Source: JAEVLT01 sp050496765 (GTDB lineage Bacteria; Bacillota; Bacilli; Bacillales; Cytobacillaceae). Taken from it: 64,000 bases of DNA. The stretch spans positions 310,001 through 374,000 of the forward strand of contig NZ_JBNWEO010000013.1 in assembly GCF_050496765.1 (NCBI RefSeq). The letters are read 5' to 3'. The position numbers were made by a program, and so were the translations under genes. Positions 17,725-26,073 of the stretch are shown one piece after another; the stretch's first letter is position 1, and every line of letters begins with the position of its first letter. Under the pieces are notes generated by a model, which worked only from the letters and a program-made list of their open reading frames with translations, did no database searches and was not told the origin of the DNA.

Positions 17725-18612
17725 ATGAATTTAAAAAAGCTAGAAGCTTTTATGTTTGTTGTTGAGAAGAAAAGTTTTTCGGAAGCTGCCTTTTCTTTAA
17801 AAAGCTCCCAACCTGCGTTAAGTTTGAAGATTAAAAGCTTAGAAGATGACCTTGGCGTGAACCTTCTTGAACGCGGACTAGCAGGAGTTCAGCCGACGGC
17901 TGCAGGAAAAATTGTGTATCAAGCTGCGAAAGATATTATGAAAAGATGGATTACATTAGAAGACGAACTACATAGCCTTCAAGATGTTCTTTCAGGTACT
18001 TTAACCGTCGGAGCAAGTACAATTCCTGGAACCTATCTCCTTCCCCCTTTACTAAAGGAATTTCGACACAAATTTCCTAAAGTTGAGGTAGTTGTCGTTA
18101 TCGATGACTCAAAAAAAATGATTGAAAAACTGTTGGATCGCCAAATAGATATTGCCATTGTCGGACTTAAGCAGGAATCAAGTAAAATAAAATTTAAACA
18201 AGTTGCTTCTGATTCACTAGTTTTGATTACTCCAATCGGTCATCCATTAGTTCAATCAAAGGACCTTAATTTTAACGAAATTCAACGATTTGACTTTGTA
18301 GTAAGGGAAGAAGGGTCAGGAACAAGAAAAGTAATGGAGGAATTTCTAATCCAGCAAGGGTATGCTCTTCATGATATAAAAGCAGCTGTATCCATCGGCA
18401 GTACAGATGCCGTTATTGCAGCCGTTGAAGCGGGACTGGGTATAAGTTTTATTTCAAAATTGGCAGCTGCAACTGCAACAAAAGCAAACCGGATTGAGAT
18501 AATTGAACCTGTCATTCCGTTTAGCAGAAATTTTTACTTCGCTGCATTGCCTGAGGAAGAAAACCGCCCGATTATTAAGGCATTTTCCGATATTTTACCG
18601 CAAAAAAATTAA
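17725..18612 (+). CDS. LysR-family transcriptional regulator
   Basis: A 295-residue LysR-type regulator. The N-terminal winged helix (MNLKKLEAFMFVVEKKSFSE, then SSQPALSLKIKSLEDDLGVNL) is followed by the substrate-binding domain. The ATG at 17725 is preferred to an in-frame GTG at 17719, since AGGAGGGG overlaps that GTG. It resembles CysL and the selenium-metabolism-associated LysR group in its early effector domain (GTLTVGASTIPGTYLLP). It is directly upstream of and collinear with an ABC transporter operon, which it probably controls. Confidence 0.85.
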   Translation: MNLKKLEAFMFVVEKKSFSEAAFSLKSSQPALSLKIKSLEDDLGVNLLERGLAGVQPTAAGKIVYQAAKDIMKRWITLEDELHSLQDVLSGTLTVGASTIPGTYLLPPLLKEFRHKFPKVEVVVVIDDSKKMIEKLLDRQIDIAIVGLKQESSKIKFKQVASDSLVLITPIGHPLVQSKDLNFNEIQRFDFVVREEGSGTRKVMEEFLIQQGYALHDIKAAVSIGSTDAVIAAVEAGLGISFISKLAAATATKANRIEIIEPVIPFSRNFYFAALPEEENRPIIKAFSDILPQKN

Positions 18613-18631
18613 ATGCAAGGTGGATATATTT

Positions 18632-19531
18632 ATGAAAAAAAGGATTTCATTGCTTATTCTTACATTATTGACATTTGCACTGGCAGCATGTAGCCAAAAC
18701 AATTTGCCTAACAGCAAAACAACTAAGAATGAAAAAGCAAATGCAGTATTTAAAATCGGAGCAATTCCTGACCAAAATGCAGCAGATTTGGAAAAAGGCA
18801 TGACCGCAGTAGCCAACTATCTCCAAGAAAAAACAGGCCTGAAGGTTGAATTTGTACCATCAGTAGATTATGCAGCCCTTGTGACCGGTTTCCAGCGCGG
18901 CGATATTCACTTAGCATGGTTTGGCGGTTTAACGAGTGTTCAAGCTCGAAACCGCGTACCAGGTGCCCAATCGATTATACAAAGACCTAACGATGCAAAA
19001 TTTCATTCTGTTTTTATCACCAGAACCGACTCGGGTATTAACTCAATAGCAGATTTAAAAGGGAAATCATTTACCTTTGGCAGCGAAAGTTCAACTTCCG
19101 GACACTTAATGCCGCGCTATTATTTATTGGAATCTGGCATAAATCCTGAACAAGATTTTGATGGCAAACCGAACTTCTCCGGTTCGCATGATACCACATA
19201 CAAGCTTATTGAATCCGGAGCGTTTCAAGCAGGTGCCTTAAATGAAGAAGTATGGCAAAAAGCTGTTAAGGAAGGAAAAGTTAATCCCAAAAAAGTGAAG
19301 GTTTTCTATACAACACCAGCTTTTTATGATTACAACTGGACGATCAACAGCAATGTTGATGAAGTTTTCGGAAAAGGGACAAAAGAAAAAGTAAAAGATG
19401 CTCTTCTTTCCTATAATGGGGATCAAAAGGAAATCGCAGAGTTATTCCAAACAAACAAATTTATCGAAACGAAGAACGATAACTATGACAAGATTCAGAA
19501 AGTCGCAAAAGAACTCAAGATCATCAAGTAG
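18632..19531 (+). CDS. PhnD-like substrate-binding lipoprotein, possibly selenate-type
   Basis: A 299-residue lipoprotein: the signal peptide ends at lipobox LAAC with Cys20. The mature part is a PhnD-like binding protein (IGAIPDQNAADLEKG, then DIHLAWFGGLTSVQARNRVPGA). The AIPDQ and WFGGLT...QAR signatures are those I recall for the group annotated as putative selenate binding proteins rather than for phosphonate PhnD. Ligand therefore uncertain among phosphonate, phosphite and selenate or another oxyanion. ATG at 18632 has AAGGTGG upstream. Followed after 11 nt by the ATPase gene. Confidence 0.82.
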   Translation: MKKRISLLILTLLTFALAACSQNNLPNSKTTKNEKANAVFKIGAIPDQNAADLEKGMTAVANYLQEKTGLKVEFVPSVDYAALVTGFQRGDIHLAWFGGLTSVQARNRVPGAQSIIQRPNDAKFHSVFITRTDSGINSIADLKGKSFTFGSESSTSGHLMPRYYLLESGINPEQDFDGKPNFSGSHDTTYKLIESGAFQAGALNEEVWQKAVKEGKVNPKKVKVFYTTPAFYDYNWTINSNVDEVFGKGTKEKVKDALLSYNGDQKEIAELFQTNKFIETKNDNYDKIQKVAKELKIIK

Positions 19532-19542
19532 GAGAATAAACA

Positions 19543-20325
19543 ATGCTTTCAGAAATAAAAATTGAAGCGAAAGACATTTCAAAACATTTTGAGCAGAAGC
19601 TCGCTTTATCTTCCGCATCTTTTTCCATCCATCAAGGGGAATTGATAGCTCTTATTGGTCCAAGTGGTGCTGGGAAAACTACCCTCCTTAACATCCTTGC
19701 AGGGAATCTGCCTGCTGACAGCGGGAAGGTGCTAATTGATCAAAGACCGCTATCTACCTATCGGAACAGGAAGGCATTTGCCAAAAAAATTGGTGTCATA
19801 CGGCAACAATTTGATCTTATTAAACCAATTGCTGTGATCCATAATGTTTTAGCAGGAAAACTAGCTGATTGGGGATTGCTGAAATCCATTTTTTCCCTAC
19901 TTTTCCCACAAGAGAAAGAACTTGCACTAAAAGCGCTTGAAAGGGTTGGTCTTACTACAAAGGCATATGAGATCACCTCCACCTTATCGGGAGGCGAACA
20001 GCAGCGCGTTGCGGTCGCTCGATTATTGGTGCAAGAACCTGAAATTATCCTTGCAGATGAACCCGTTGCTTCTCTTGACCCGGCAAGGGCTAATGATCTA
20101 TTAGCCTTATTGACCGGCATTGTTTTAGAACAAAAGCAAACACTGATTGCTAGCCTGCACTCTGTCGAATATGCCCGTAAATACTTTACAAGAATTATTT
20201 CTTTAAAAAATGGAGAACTATTCTTTGATTTACCGACAGAGAAGGTAACAGATGGAATGTTAAAGGACCTTTATCAACTAAAAGGAGAAGGAGTAAATGA
20301 CCATCCCTTTCCTACGTCTTCATAA
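19543..20325 (+). CDS. ABC transporter ATP-binding protein, PhnC-like
   Basis: A 260-residue ATPase with Walker A GPSGAGKTT near residue 39, signature LSGGEQQRVAVARLL near 147 and Walker B IILADEPVASLD near 168. It belongs to the phosphonate/oxyanion importer type and energises the permease encoded by the next gene, which it overlaps by 29 nt. AGGAG lies upstream of the ATG. Confidence 0.9.
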   Translation: MLSEIKIEAKDISKHFEQKLALSSASFSIHQGELIALIGPSGAGKTTLLNILAGNLPADSGKVLIDQRPLSTYRNRKAFAKKIGVIRQQFDLIKPIAVIHNVLAGKLADWGLLKSIFSLLFPQEKELALKALERVGLTTKAYEITSTLSGGEQQRVAVARLLVQEPEIILADEPVASLDPARANDLLALLTGIVLEQKQTLIASLHSVEYARKYFTRIISLKNGELFFDLPTEKVTDGMLKDLYQLKGEGVNDHPFPTSS

Positions 20326-21928
20326 ACGTTTCTTTCTTACCCTTTTGTTGTTTTTGGTTTTTGGTCTTAGTCTTTTATCGGTAAAATGGGATGCTGACCT
20401 TGTTCATGCAGGAGGTATCCAAGCAATACGCCAAATCATGGAGGGATTCTTTCATCCCGATTTTTCTCCTGCTATATTGCTGTTGGGGTTAAAATCAGCT
20501 TGGACTACTCTATACTATGCGGTTGCAGGGATGACATTAGCTATTATCTATGCATTTATTATTGGAATTTTGGCATCGGGCATACTGACTTCAAACCGCA
20601 TTGCAAGACTTCTTTCAAAAATTTTTTTCAGAGGTGTCCTGGGCATTACCCGTTCAATTCATGAACTTATTTGGGCTTGGTTGTTTGTGGCGGCAGTCGG
20701 TCTTTCCCCATATGCCGCCATTTTTGCTCTGGCAATTCCTTATGGAGGAATTCTCGGACGGATTTTTGCTGATATGTTGAATGATATTCCAAAAGAACCG
20801 ATAAGGGCATTGGAATCTTCGGGTGCTTCCCGGTTACAAATCCTTTTCTATGGTTATCTTCCTCTCGTTTGGGCTGATATGATCAGCTATGCAATGTATC
20901 GGTTTGAATGTGCAATACGCTCAGCAGCGATTATGAGTTTTGTCGGCCTTGGCGGGCTTGGATATCAAATTCAATTAGCGCTTTCTGATTTAAAATATGA
21001 TCAAGTTTGGACATATATTTACTTATTAATCATCCTTGTATTATGGGTTGATATTTGGAGCCATTTTATTCGTAAAGAACTGAAAGAACAACATTTTCAA
21101 AAAAGGCTATATCTCGGGTGGATTTATACACTGCTTCTCTTTCTTCTTATCATTGCTGCATGGGGATCTATTACGATCGGGCAGACCAACGAATTTTTGG
21201 CGTTATTTTCTAAAAAAAATGCCGCGAGTGTCAAATCATTTTTTGCTGACATGGTTGGAATAAGAGAAGTTGATAAAGCATTTTTAAGTTGGGAAAGCTG
21301 GTCAAATGCGTTGATATTGACATTTCAAACTTTAGAAATGAGTATTATGGCCATTGGTTTTGCAACAATTGCTGCTTTTTTGACAGTTCTTCCCTCTGTC
21401 AGAAATATTGCAAACGCAAGTTTAGAAGAATCAAAAAAATGGTATAAGTGGATTTTATATGGACTTATTCGTCTGCTTTTTATTTTTTCACGATCTGTAC
21501 CTGAATTGATATGGGCAATGATCATCATTTTTATCTTCAAACCCGGTTTACTACCTGGTGCGATCGCACTAGCACTTCATAATTTTGGAATCTTGGGCAA
21601 GCTATGGGCTGAAGCAATCGAAGATATGGATTTGGAACCAATTCGAAACTTGTCATCTGTTGGCGCCTCCAAAGGACAAATATTCTTTTACGGAATTTTT
21701 CCTGCCGTTTTGCCAAGGTTTCTTACGTATATTTTATACCGTTGGGAAGTGATTATGCGGACAACGATTGTTGTCGGATTTGTCGGTGCTGGCGGACTAG
21801 GGATGGAATTCAAGCTGGCAATGAGTTATTTTCAATATACAATGATTACACTTCTGCTTATATGTTATTTGGCTCTTGTTCTTCTGGCAGATTTCGTTTC
21901 GGAAAGTACAAGGAAGGCAGCGAAATAA
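20297..21928 (+). CDS. Fused double PhnE-like ABC permease
   Basis: A 543-residue membrane protein made of two PhnE-like permease units in tandem. Each half carries an EAA-type coupling loop: EPIRALESSGASRLQILFYG near residue 170 and LEPIRNLSSVGASKGQIFFY near 450. Each half also ends with a FVGxGGLG motif. Usually two PhnE chains pair; here one polypeptide provides both. The start at 20297 has AAAGGAGAAGGAG ahead, inside the ATPase gene, implying coupled translation. Confidence 0.88.
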   Translation: MTIPFLRLHKRFFLTLLLFLVFGLSLLSVKWDADLVHAGGIQAIRQIMEGFFHPDFSPAILLLGLKSAWTTLYYAVAGMTLAIIYAFIIGILASGILTSNRIARLLSKIFFRGVLGITRSIHELIWAWLFVAAVGLSPYAAIFALAIPYGGILGRIFADMLNDIPKEPIRALESSGASRLQILFYGYLPLVWADMISYAMYRFECAIRSAAIMSFVGLGGLGYQIQLALSDLKYDQVWTYIYLLIILVLWVDIWSHFIRKELKEQHFQKRLYLGWIYTLLLFLLIIAAWGSITIGQTNEFLALFSKKNAASVKSFFADMVGIREVDKAFLSWESWSNALILTFQTLEMSIMAIGFATIAAFLTVLPSVRNIANASLEESKKWYKWILYGLIRLLFIFSRSVPELIWAMIIIFIFKPGLLPGAIALALHNFGILGKLWAEAIEDMDLEPIRNLSSVGASKGQIFFYGIFPAVLPRFLTYILYRWEVIMRTTIVVGFVGAGGLGMEFKLAMSYFQYTMITLLLICYLALVLLADFVSESTRKAAK

Positions 21929-21934
21929 ATGGTA

Positions 21935-21985
21935 AAAGATAAACCGGCATCAAACCGGCTTATCTTTCTTTTTGCTTTTTTTTGT
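21935..21985 (+). terminator. Terminator of the ABC transporter operon
   Basis: Stem AAAGATAA-CCGG/CCGG-TTATCTTT followed by a T-rich tract. The hairpin overlaps the last codons of the small gene on the other strand. Confidence 0.8.
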
Positions 21986-22093
21986 ATTGACTTTTTCCAT
22001 CAATGGAAAATCTAACAACTTCGTACCATTTATATCACCAAATTCAACGCTAAATTCTTCGCGCACATTTGTATCCTTTGCTTTCTTTTTCAT
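21950..22093 (-). CDS. Small unrecognised protein A, paralogue of its neighbour
   Basis: A 47-residue lysine-rich protein starting MKKKAKDTNVREEFSVEFGD. The ATG follows the stop of the upstream small gene without a gap (TAA then ATG), and AAGGGAAG lies ahead. It shares the arrangement basic N-terminus, then EFSxEF with its neighbour, so the two look like diverged copies. No family is recognised. The EFSxEF core recalls the site cut by the germination protease in small acid-soluble spore proteins, but this is only a resemblance. Confidence 0.6.
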   Translation of the reverse strand: MKKKAKDTNVREEFSVEFGDINGTKLLDFPLMEKVNTKKSKKKDKPV

Positions 22094-22255
22094 TTACGAT
22101 CTTCCCTTTTTTCCTACTATTGAATTGCGATTAGCTCCTTTAATCGGCTCTTCTCCATTTGCAAATTCAGCTGAAAACTCAGTTTCCTGATTATTTTTGT
22201 GAGGTGTTTTTGAATATTTCTCAACCACATTTATTTCCGCTTTTCGCTTTGCCAT
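22094..22255 (-). CDS. Small unrecognised protein B, paralogue of its neighbour
   Basis: A 53-residue basic protein starting MAKRKAEINVVEKYSKT and containing ETEFSAEFANG in the middle. The ATG at 22255 has AGGAGG at ideal distance, which favours a real gene. It forms a two-gene unit with the 47-residue protein. Basic composition and a spore-protease-like motif suggest a minor spore component; no family could be named. Confidence 0.65.
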   Translation of the reverse strand: MAKRKAEINVVEKYSKTPHKNNQETEFSAEFANGEEPIKGANRNSIVGKKGRS

Positions 22256-22393
22256 TTTCCAAAGCCTCCTATTGTATAGTAATAATCTCGATTTTATTTT
22301 CACGACAACGCGCCTTTATTATCCATGCCAGTTATTTCTTTTTATAAAAAAACATTGTAATCTACATTCTATAAATAACAGGAGGAATGCAAA

Positions 22394-22744
22394 GTGAAGC
22401 AAAATAAGAAAAATAACCAAGAAAATTTAAGTATTGATGAAACGCTTCCCCATCAAATCAATGCCCCAAGTTTTAAAGAAACCGGCATGAAGATGGAGCC
22501 GCCCTTTGTGAACAAATACGGAGTAACAATTGGTGACAGCCGCTATGCATCATCAAATTCCCCTTTAGAGAACTGGTCAAAAGAAACCGATCCGGAAATC
22601 ATGGCAGGAGATGAATGGGTTCATCCAACCAATGATATCGGCTGGAACACCACAGAAAATCGAGAATTGTTAGAGGAAAAACGGAAACCGCAAGCTAGCC
22701 CGTTTATGCATCCAACGAAAGATGTAAGCCATGGCAGTGATTAA
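22394..22744 (+). CDS. DUF3905 family protein
   Basis: A 116-residue soluble protein with the conserved stretches LPHQINAPSFK, GDSRYASSNSPLENW and WVHPTNDIGWNT, which I recall from DUF3905 of Bacillaceae. The start is GTG at 22394 with GGAGGAA upstream; a nearby ATG is out of frame. Function unknown; the family is found in spore formers. It stands alone, followed by a good terminator. Confidence 0.78.
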   Translation: MKQNKKNNQENLSIDETLPHQINAPSFKETGMKMEPPFVNKYGVTIGDSRYASSNSPLENWSKETDPEIMAGDEWVHPTNDIGWNTTENRELLEEKRKPQASPFMHPTKDVSHGSD

Positions 22745-22759
22745 TTAAATTAGGGCAAA

Positions 22760-22788
22760 ATTATCCGGGGAAACCCGGATTTTTTTTG
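22760..22788 (+). terminator. Terminator of the DUF3905 gene
   Basis: Stem ATCCGGG, loop GAAA, CCCGGAT, then eight T. Confidence 0.93.
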
Positions 22789-22879
22789 TCCACATGGATC
22801 ATTATTCCGGTATAATGGAAGCATGGTTTTCGTTTTCGCACAGCTAAATGTAACCGTATACAAAGAAGGGGGAAAAACC

Positions 22880-24292
22880 ATGCTGCCCACAGCTGCAAAA
22901 GAGCAGATCATTTCGATTGTTTCGCGTGAAAATTTTGATGAAAGTAATACAGGTAGATTAGTATATTCCTATGATGCTACTCCGAATTTTCAATCACTCC
23001 CAGATGCGGTGGTAAGCCCCCGCAATACAATGGAAGTAGCTGAGATTGTGAAAGTTTGCAATGAACTGCAGATTCCCATTGTTCCACGCGGTTCAGGCAC
23101 CAACCTTTGCGGCGGAACATGTCCAACCGAAGGCGGAATTGTTCTTCTTTTTAAACATATGAACAAAATCCTTGAAATTGATGAAGAGAACTTAACGATT
23201 ACCGTTCAGCCCGGCGTCATTACGCTTGATATGATCAATGCCGTAGAAGCAAAAGGCCTCTTTTATCCGCCTGACCCAAGCTCAATGAAAATCTCAACAA
23301 TCGGCGGCAATATTAATGAAAATTCTGGGGGACTGCGCGGCTTAAAATACGGGGTAACAAGAGATTACGTAATCGCTCTCGAAGTAGTTCTCCCGAATGG
23401 CGATGTAATCCGCACTGGCGGTAAACTGGCAAAGGATGTCGCAGGCTACGACTTGACCCGCCTTTTTGTAGGATCAGAAGGAACGCTCTGCATTATAACG
23501 GAAGCAACCTTAAAGCTTATTCCGATGCCGGAAACGAAAAAAACAATGCTTGCGCTCTATCAGGATATTGATGCAGCAGCAAGAACCGTTTCAAAGATTA
23601 TTTCAAATAAAATCATTCCGACAACACTTGAATTTTTGGATCAGCCAACATTGCAAGTGGTTGAAGCCCATGCACAAATTGGTCTCCCTACCGATGTTCA
23701 AGCCGTTTTATTAATTGAACAGGACGGACCGCCGGAAGTAGTGGAACGCGATTTAGCCAAAATGGCTGAAGTTTGCAAGCAAGAAAATGCCGTTTCCGTA
23801 GAAGTGGCCTCAACAGAAAACGAGGCGGACGCACTAAGAACAGCAAGGAGAACCGCTCTTTCCGCCCTCGCAAGATTAAAGCCGACAACGATTCTTGAAG
23901 ATGCAACCGTCCCTAGATCGGAAATTGCGAAAATGGTACGAGCAATCAATGAGATCGCAGAAAAGTATAACGTGAAAATCTGTACATTTGGCCATGCAGG
24001 CGATGGAAATCTTCATCCAACCTGTCCAACAGACTCGAGAAACCATGATGAAATGGAACGCGTCGAAAAAGCCTTCGCTGAAATTTTCCAAAAAGCGATT
24101 GAATTGGGCGGCACGATCACTGGTGAACACGGCGTCGGTGCCATGAAAGCTCCTTATTTGGAATGGAAGCTCGGCAAAGAAGGCATTAATGCCATGAAAG
24201 CAATTAAACAATCGTTAGACCCGAACAATATTATGAACCCAGGCAAAGTTTTTGCAAAAGACAGCAGGAAGCGCGTGGTGGTGACAAGATGA
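22880..24292 (+). CDS. glcD: GlcD-like FAD-linked 2-hydroxyacid oxidase
   Basis: A 470-residue oxidase with a PCMH-type FAD domain: VPRGSGTNLCGGTCPTEGG near residue 70, then PPDPSSMKISTIGGNINENSGG near 130, and the C-terminal GHAGDGNLHP and GEHGVGAMK motifs. It oxidises glycolate, D-lactate or another 2-hydroxyacid and passes electrons to the GlcF subunit. ATG at 22880 has AAGGGGG 8 nt upstream. Overlaps glcF by 4 nt. A second homologue lies at 54059-55510. Confidence 0.88.
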   Translation: MLPTAAKEQIISIVSRENFDESNTGRLVYSYDATPNFQSLPDAVVSPRNTMEVAEIVKVCNELQIPIVPRGSGTNLCGGTCPTEGGIVLLFKHMNKILEIDEENLTITVQPGVITLDMINAVEAKGLFYPPDPSSMKISTIGGNINENSGGLRGLKYGVTRDYVIALEVVLPNGDVIRTGGKLAKDVAGYDLTRLFVGSEGTLCIITEATLKLIPMPETKKTMLALYQDIDAAARTVSKIISNKIIPTTLEFLDQPTLQVVEAHAQIGLPTDVQAVLLIEQDGPPEVVERDLAKMAEVCKQENAVSVEVASTENEADALRTARRTALSALARLKPTTILEDATVPRSEIAKMVRAINEIAEKYNVKICTFGHAGDGNLHPTCPTDSRNHDEMERVEKAFAEIFQKAIELGGTITGEHGVGAMKAPYLEWKLGKEGINAMKAIKQSLDPNNIMNPGKVFAKDSRKRVVVTR

Positions 24293-25614
24293 CAACGGCA
24301 AAAGAGCAAGCAAGAATTCAACAGCAATTTAAGGAAAAAATGAATGAAGATGAACTGCTAAATTGTATGCGCTGCGGTTTTTGTCTCCCCACTTGCCCGA
24401 CATATATCGAGTCCGGCTATCAAGAGTCGCACTCACCTAGGGGAAGAATTGCCTTAATGAAAGCAGTTGTCGATGGGCTTATTGAACCGGATGAAGATTT
24501 CGAACGTTCGCTTGAGCTTTGCCTCGGCTGCCGGGCATGTGAACCGGTTTGCCCTTCCGGCGTGAATTATGGTCATCTGTTAGAAGACGCCAGAGATCTG
24601 ATCAATCAAAATAAAAAGTTTTCCCTGCCGGTCCGTGCCGTGCGGAAAGCAGTCTTTCAAGGTCTTTTTCCGCATCAAAACCGCATGCAAAGCCTTACAG
24701 GACTAATTGGCTTTTACCAACGATCCGGCATTCAAACCATCGCACGGAAAATCGGTTTCTTGAGTTTACTTCCGGATAGCCTGGCAACAATGGAAAAAGT
24801 TCTGCCACACGTTCCGACGATGAAAGAAATGAAAAATCGGCCGGCACACCTTCCCGCTATTGGCAATCAAAACTATCGGGTCGGTTTTTTTAGCGGCTGT
24901 TTGATGGATACTATGTTCATGCCGACGAATGATGCAACCATGAAGCTGCTTCAGCTTGCCGGCTGTGAGATCGTCATTCCAAAAGATCAGGCATGCTGCG
25001 GCGCACTGCACGGTCACAGCGGCGAAAAAGCCAGTGCTAAAGACCTTGCAAAGAGAAATATTCAAGCATTTGAAGATCTGGGTGCAGACTTCATTATCAC
25101 CAATGCCGGCGGCTGCGGTGCTTTCCTGCTTGATTATGATCATTTATTAAAAGATGATCCGATATGGCGGGAACGGGCAAAAGCATTCACCGAAAAAATA
25201 AAGGATATTTCAGAAATACTCGTTGCCGTCCGTTTTCACGAAAAAGTCGAGCTCGAAGTTCCCGAACAAGTTGTTACCTATCAAGACTCCTGCCACCTTC
25301 GCAATGTGATGAAAACGGCAGCCGCTCCCCGTACGCTGCTGAAAGCGATAAAAGGAGTGGAATACCGGGAAATGAAGGACGCCGACCGGTGCTGCGGCTC
25401 AGCAGGCATCTACAATATTGTTGAAACAGAAATGTCAATGAAGATGCTTGATTATAAAATGGTTCAAGCGAAAGATACTTTTGCCTCAACGATCGTAACC
25501 GCCAATCCCGGCTGCTTGCTGCAAATGAAGCTGGGAATCGAGCGCGAAGGCTTAACAGCAAAAGCCAGAGCCGTCCATATTGTCGATTTGCTGTTGGAAG
25601 CAGTAAAAGCGTAG
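24289..25614 (+). CDS. glcF: GlcF-like iron-sulfur subunit
   Basis: A 441-residue protein with two 4Fe-4S motifs (CMRCGFCLPTCP and CLGCRACEPVCP in the first 90 residues) and two CCG domains (CCGALHGHSG and CCGSAGIYN). It takes electrons from GlcD and passes them to the respiratory chain. Start overlaps the glcD stop (ATGA). Unlike the copy near 56 kb there is no glcE here, so the enzyme would be a two-subunit form. No clear terminator was seen downstream. Confidence 0.9.
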   Translation: MTTAKEQARIQQQFKEKMNEDELLNCMRCGFCLPTCPTYIESGYQESHSPRGRIALMKAVVDGLIEPDEDFERSLELCLGCRACEPVCPSGVNYGHLLEDARDLINQNKKFSLPVRAVRKAVFQGLFPHQNRMQSLTGLIGFYQRSGIQTIARKIGFLSLLPDSLATMEKVLPHVPTMKEMKNRPAHLPAIGNQNYRVGFFSGCLMDTMFMPTNDATMKLLQLAGCEIVIPKDQACCGALHGHSGEKASAKDLAKRNIQAFEDLGADFIITNAGGCGAFLLDYDHLLKDDPIWRERAKAFTEKIKDISEILVAVRFHEKVELEVPEQVVTYQDSCHLRNVMKTAAAPRTLLKAIKGVEYREMKDADRCCGSAGIYNIVETEMSMKMLDYKMVQAKDTFASTIVTANPGCLLQMKLGIEREGLTAKARAVHIVDLLLEAVKA

Positions 25615-25757
25615 AAATCAGCCAAATTTAGTTTTTCCAACAATAATTGGATTATCCAATTGCGAAACATTTCCACACATTAAAATTTCCTAACTTCGAA
25701 AACTATTCCTACAGAGAAAAACTCTCTGAAGTGAATAATAGAATGGAGTGGAAACAT

Positions 25758-25961
25758 ATGGCAAGAAGCAGCAATAAGCTTTTGGTTCCCGGAATTGAAC
25801 AATATTTGGATCAGGTAAAATACGAAATTGCCCAGGAATTTGGCGTACAGCTTGGTTCTGATACGGTTTCCCGCGCAAACGGCTCGGTCGGCGGCGAAAT
25901 TACAAAACGGCTTGTTCAGCAAGCTCAAGCCCAATTATCTGGACACTCTCCTCAAAAATAA
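25758..25961 (+). CDS. Alpha/beta-type small acid-soluble spore protein
   Basis: A 67-residue SASP that coats and protects spore DNA. It has the two family blocks: VKYEIAQEFGVQL, which includes the germination protease cleavage site, and GSVGGEITKRLVQQAQ. ATG at 25758 with GGAGTGG upstream. Expression is expected in the forespore under sigma-G, but no convincing promoter could be picked. Followed by a strong bidirectional terminator. Confidence 0.95.
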   Translation: MARSSNKLLVPGIEQYLDQVKYEIAQEFGVQLGSDTVSRANGSVGGEITKRLVQQAQAQLSGHSPQK

Positions 25962-25974
25962 AATAAAAATGGAA

Positions 25975-26001
25975 AAAAGTCCGGCTAAAAGCCGGACTTT
26001 T
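25975..26001. terminator. Bidirectional terminator between the SASP gene and rsgI
   Basis: Perfect 12-bp stem AAAAGTCCGGCT/AGCCGGACTTTT with AAA loop. The stop codon of the ancestral-looking rsgI frame at 26003 lies right against it. Confidence 0.92.
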
Positions 26002-26073
26002 GCTAATCGGAATTATGGCGCTCCCATTCATTGTGATTCAATTGAATATCAGGCAGCAGCTCAACTTGGATGT

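Noticed and set aside
22823..22879. Longer N-terminus for the first glcD
   Set aside because: The upstream start lacks a ribosome binding site, whereas AAGGGGG precedes the ATG at 22880.
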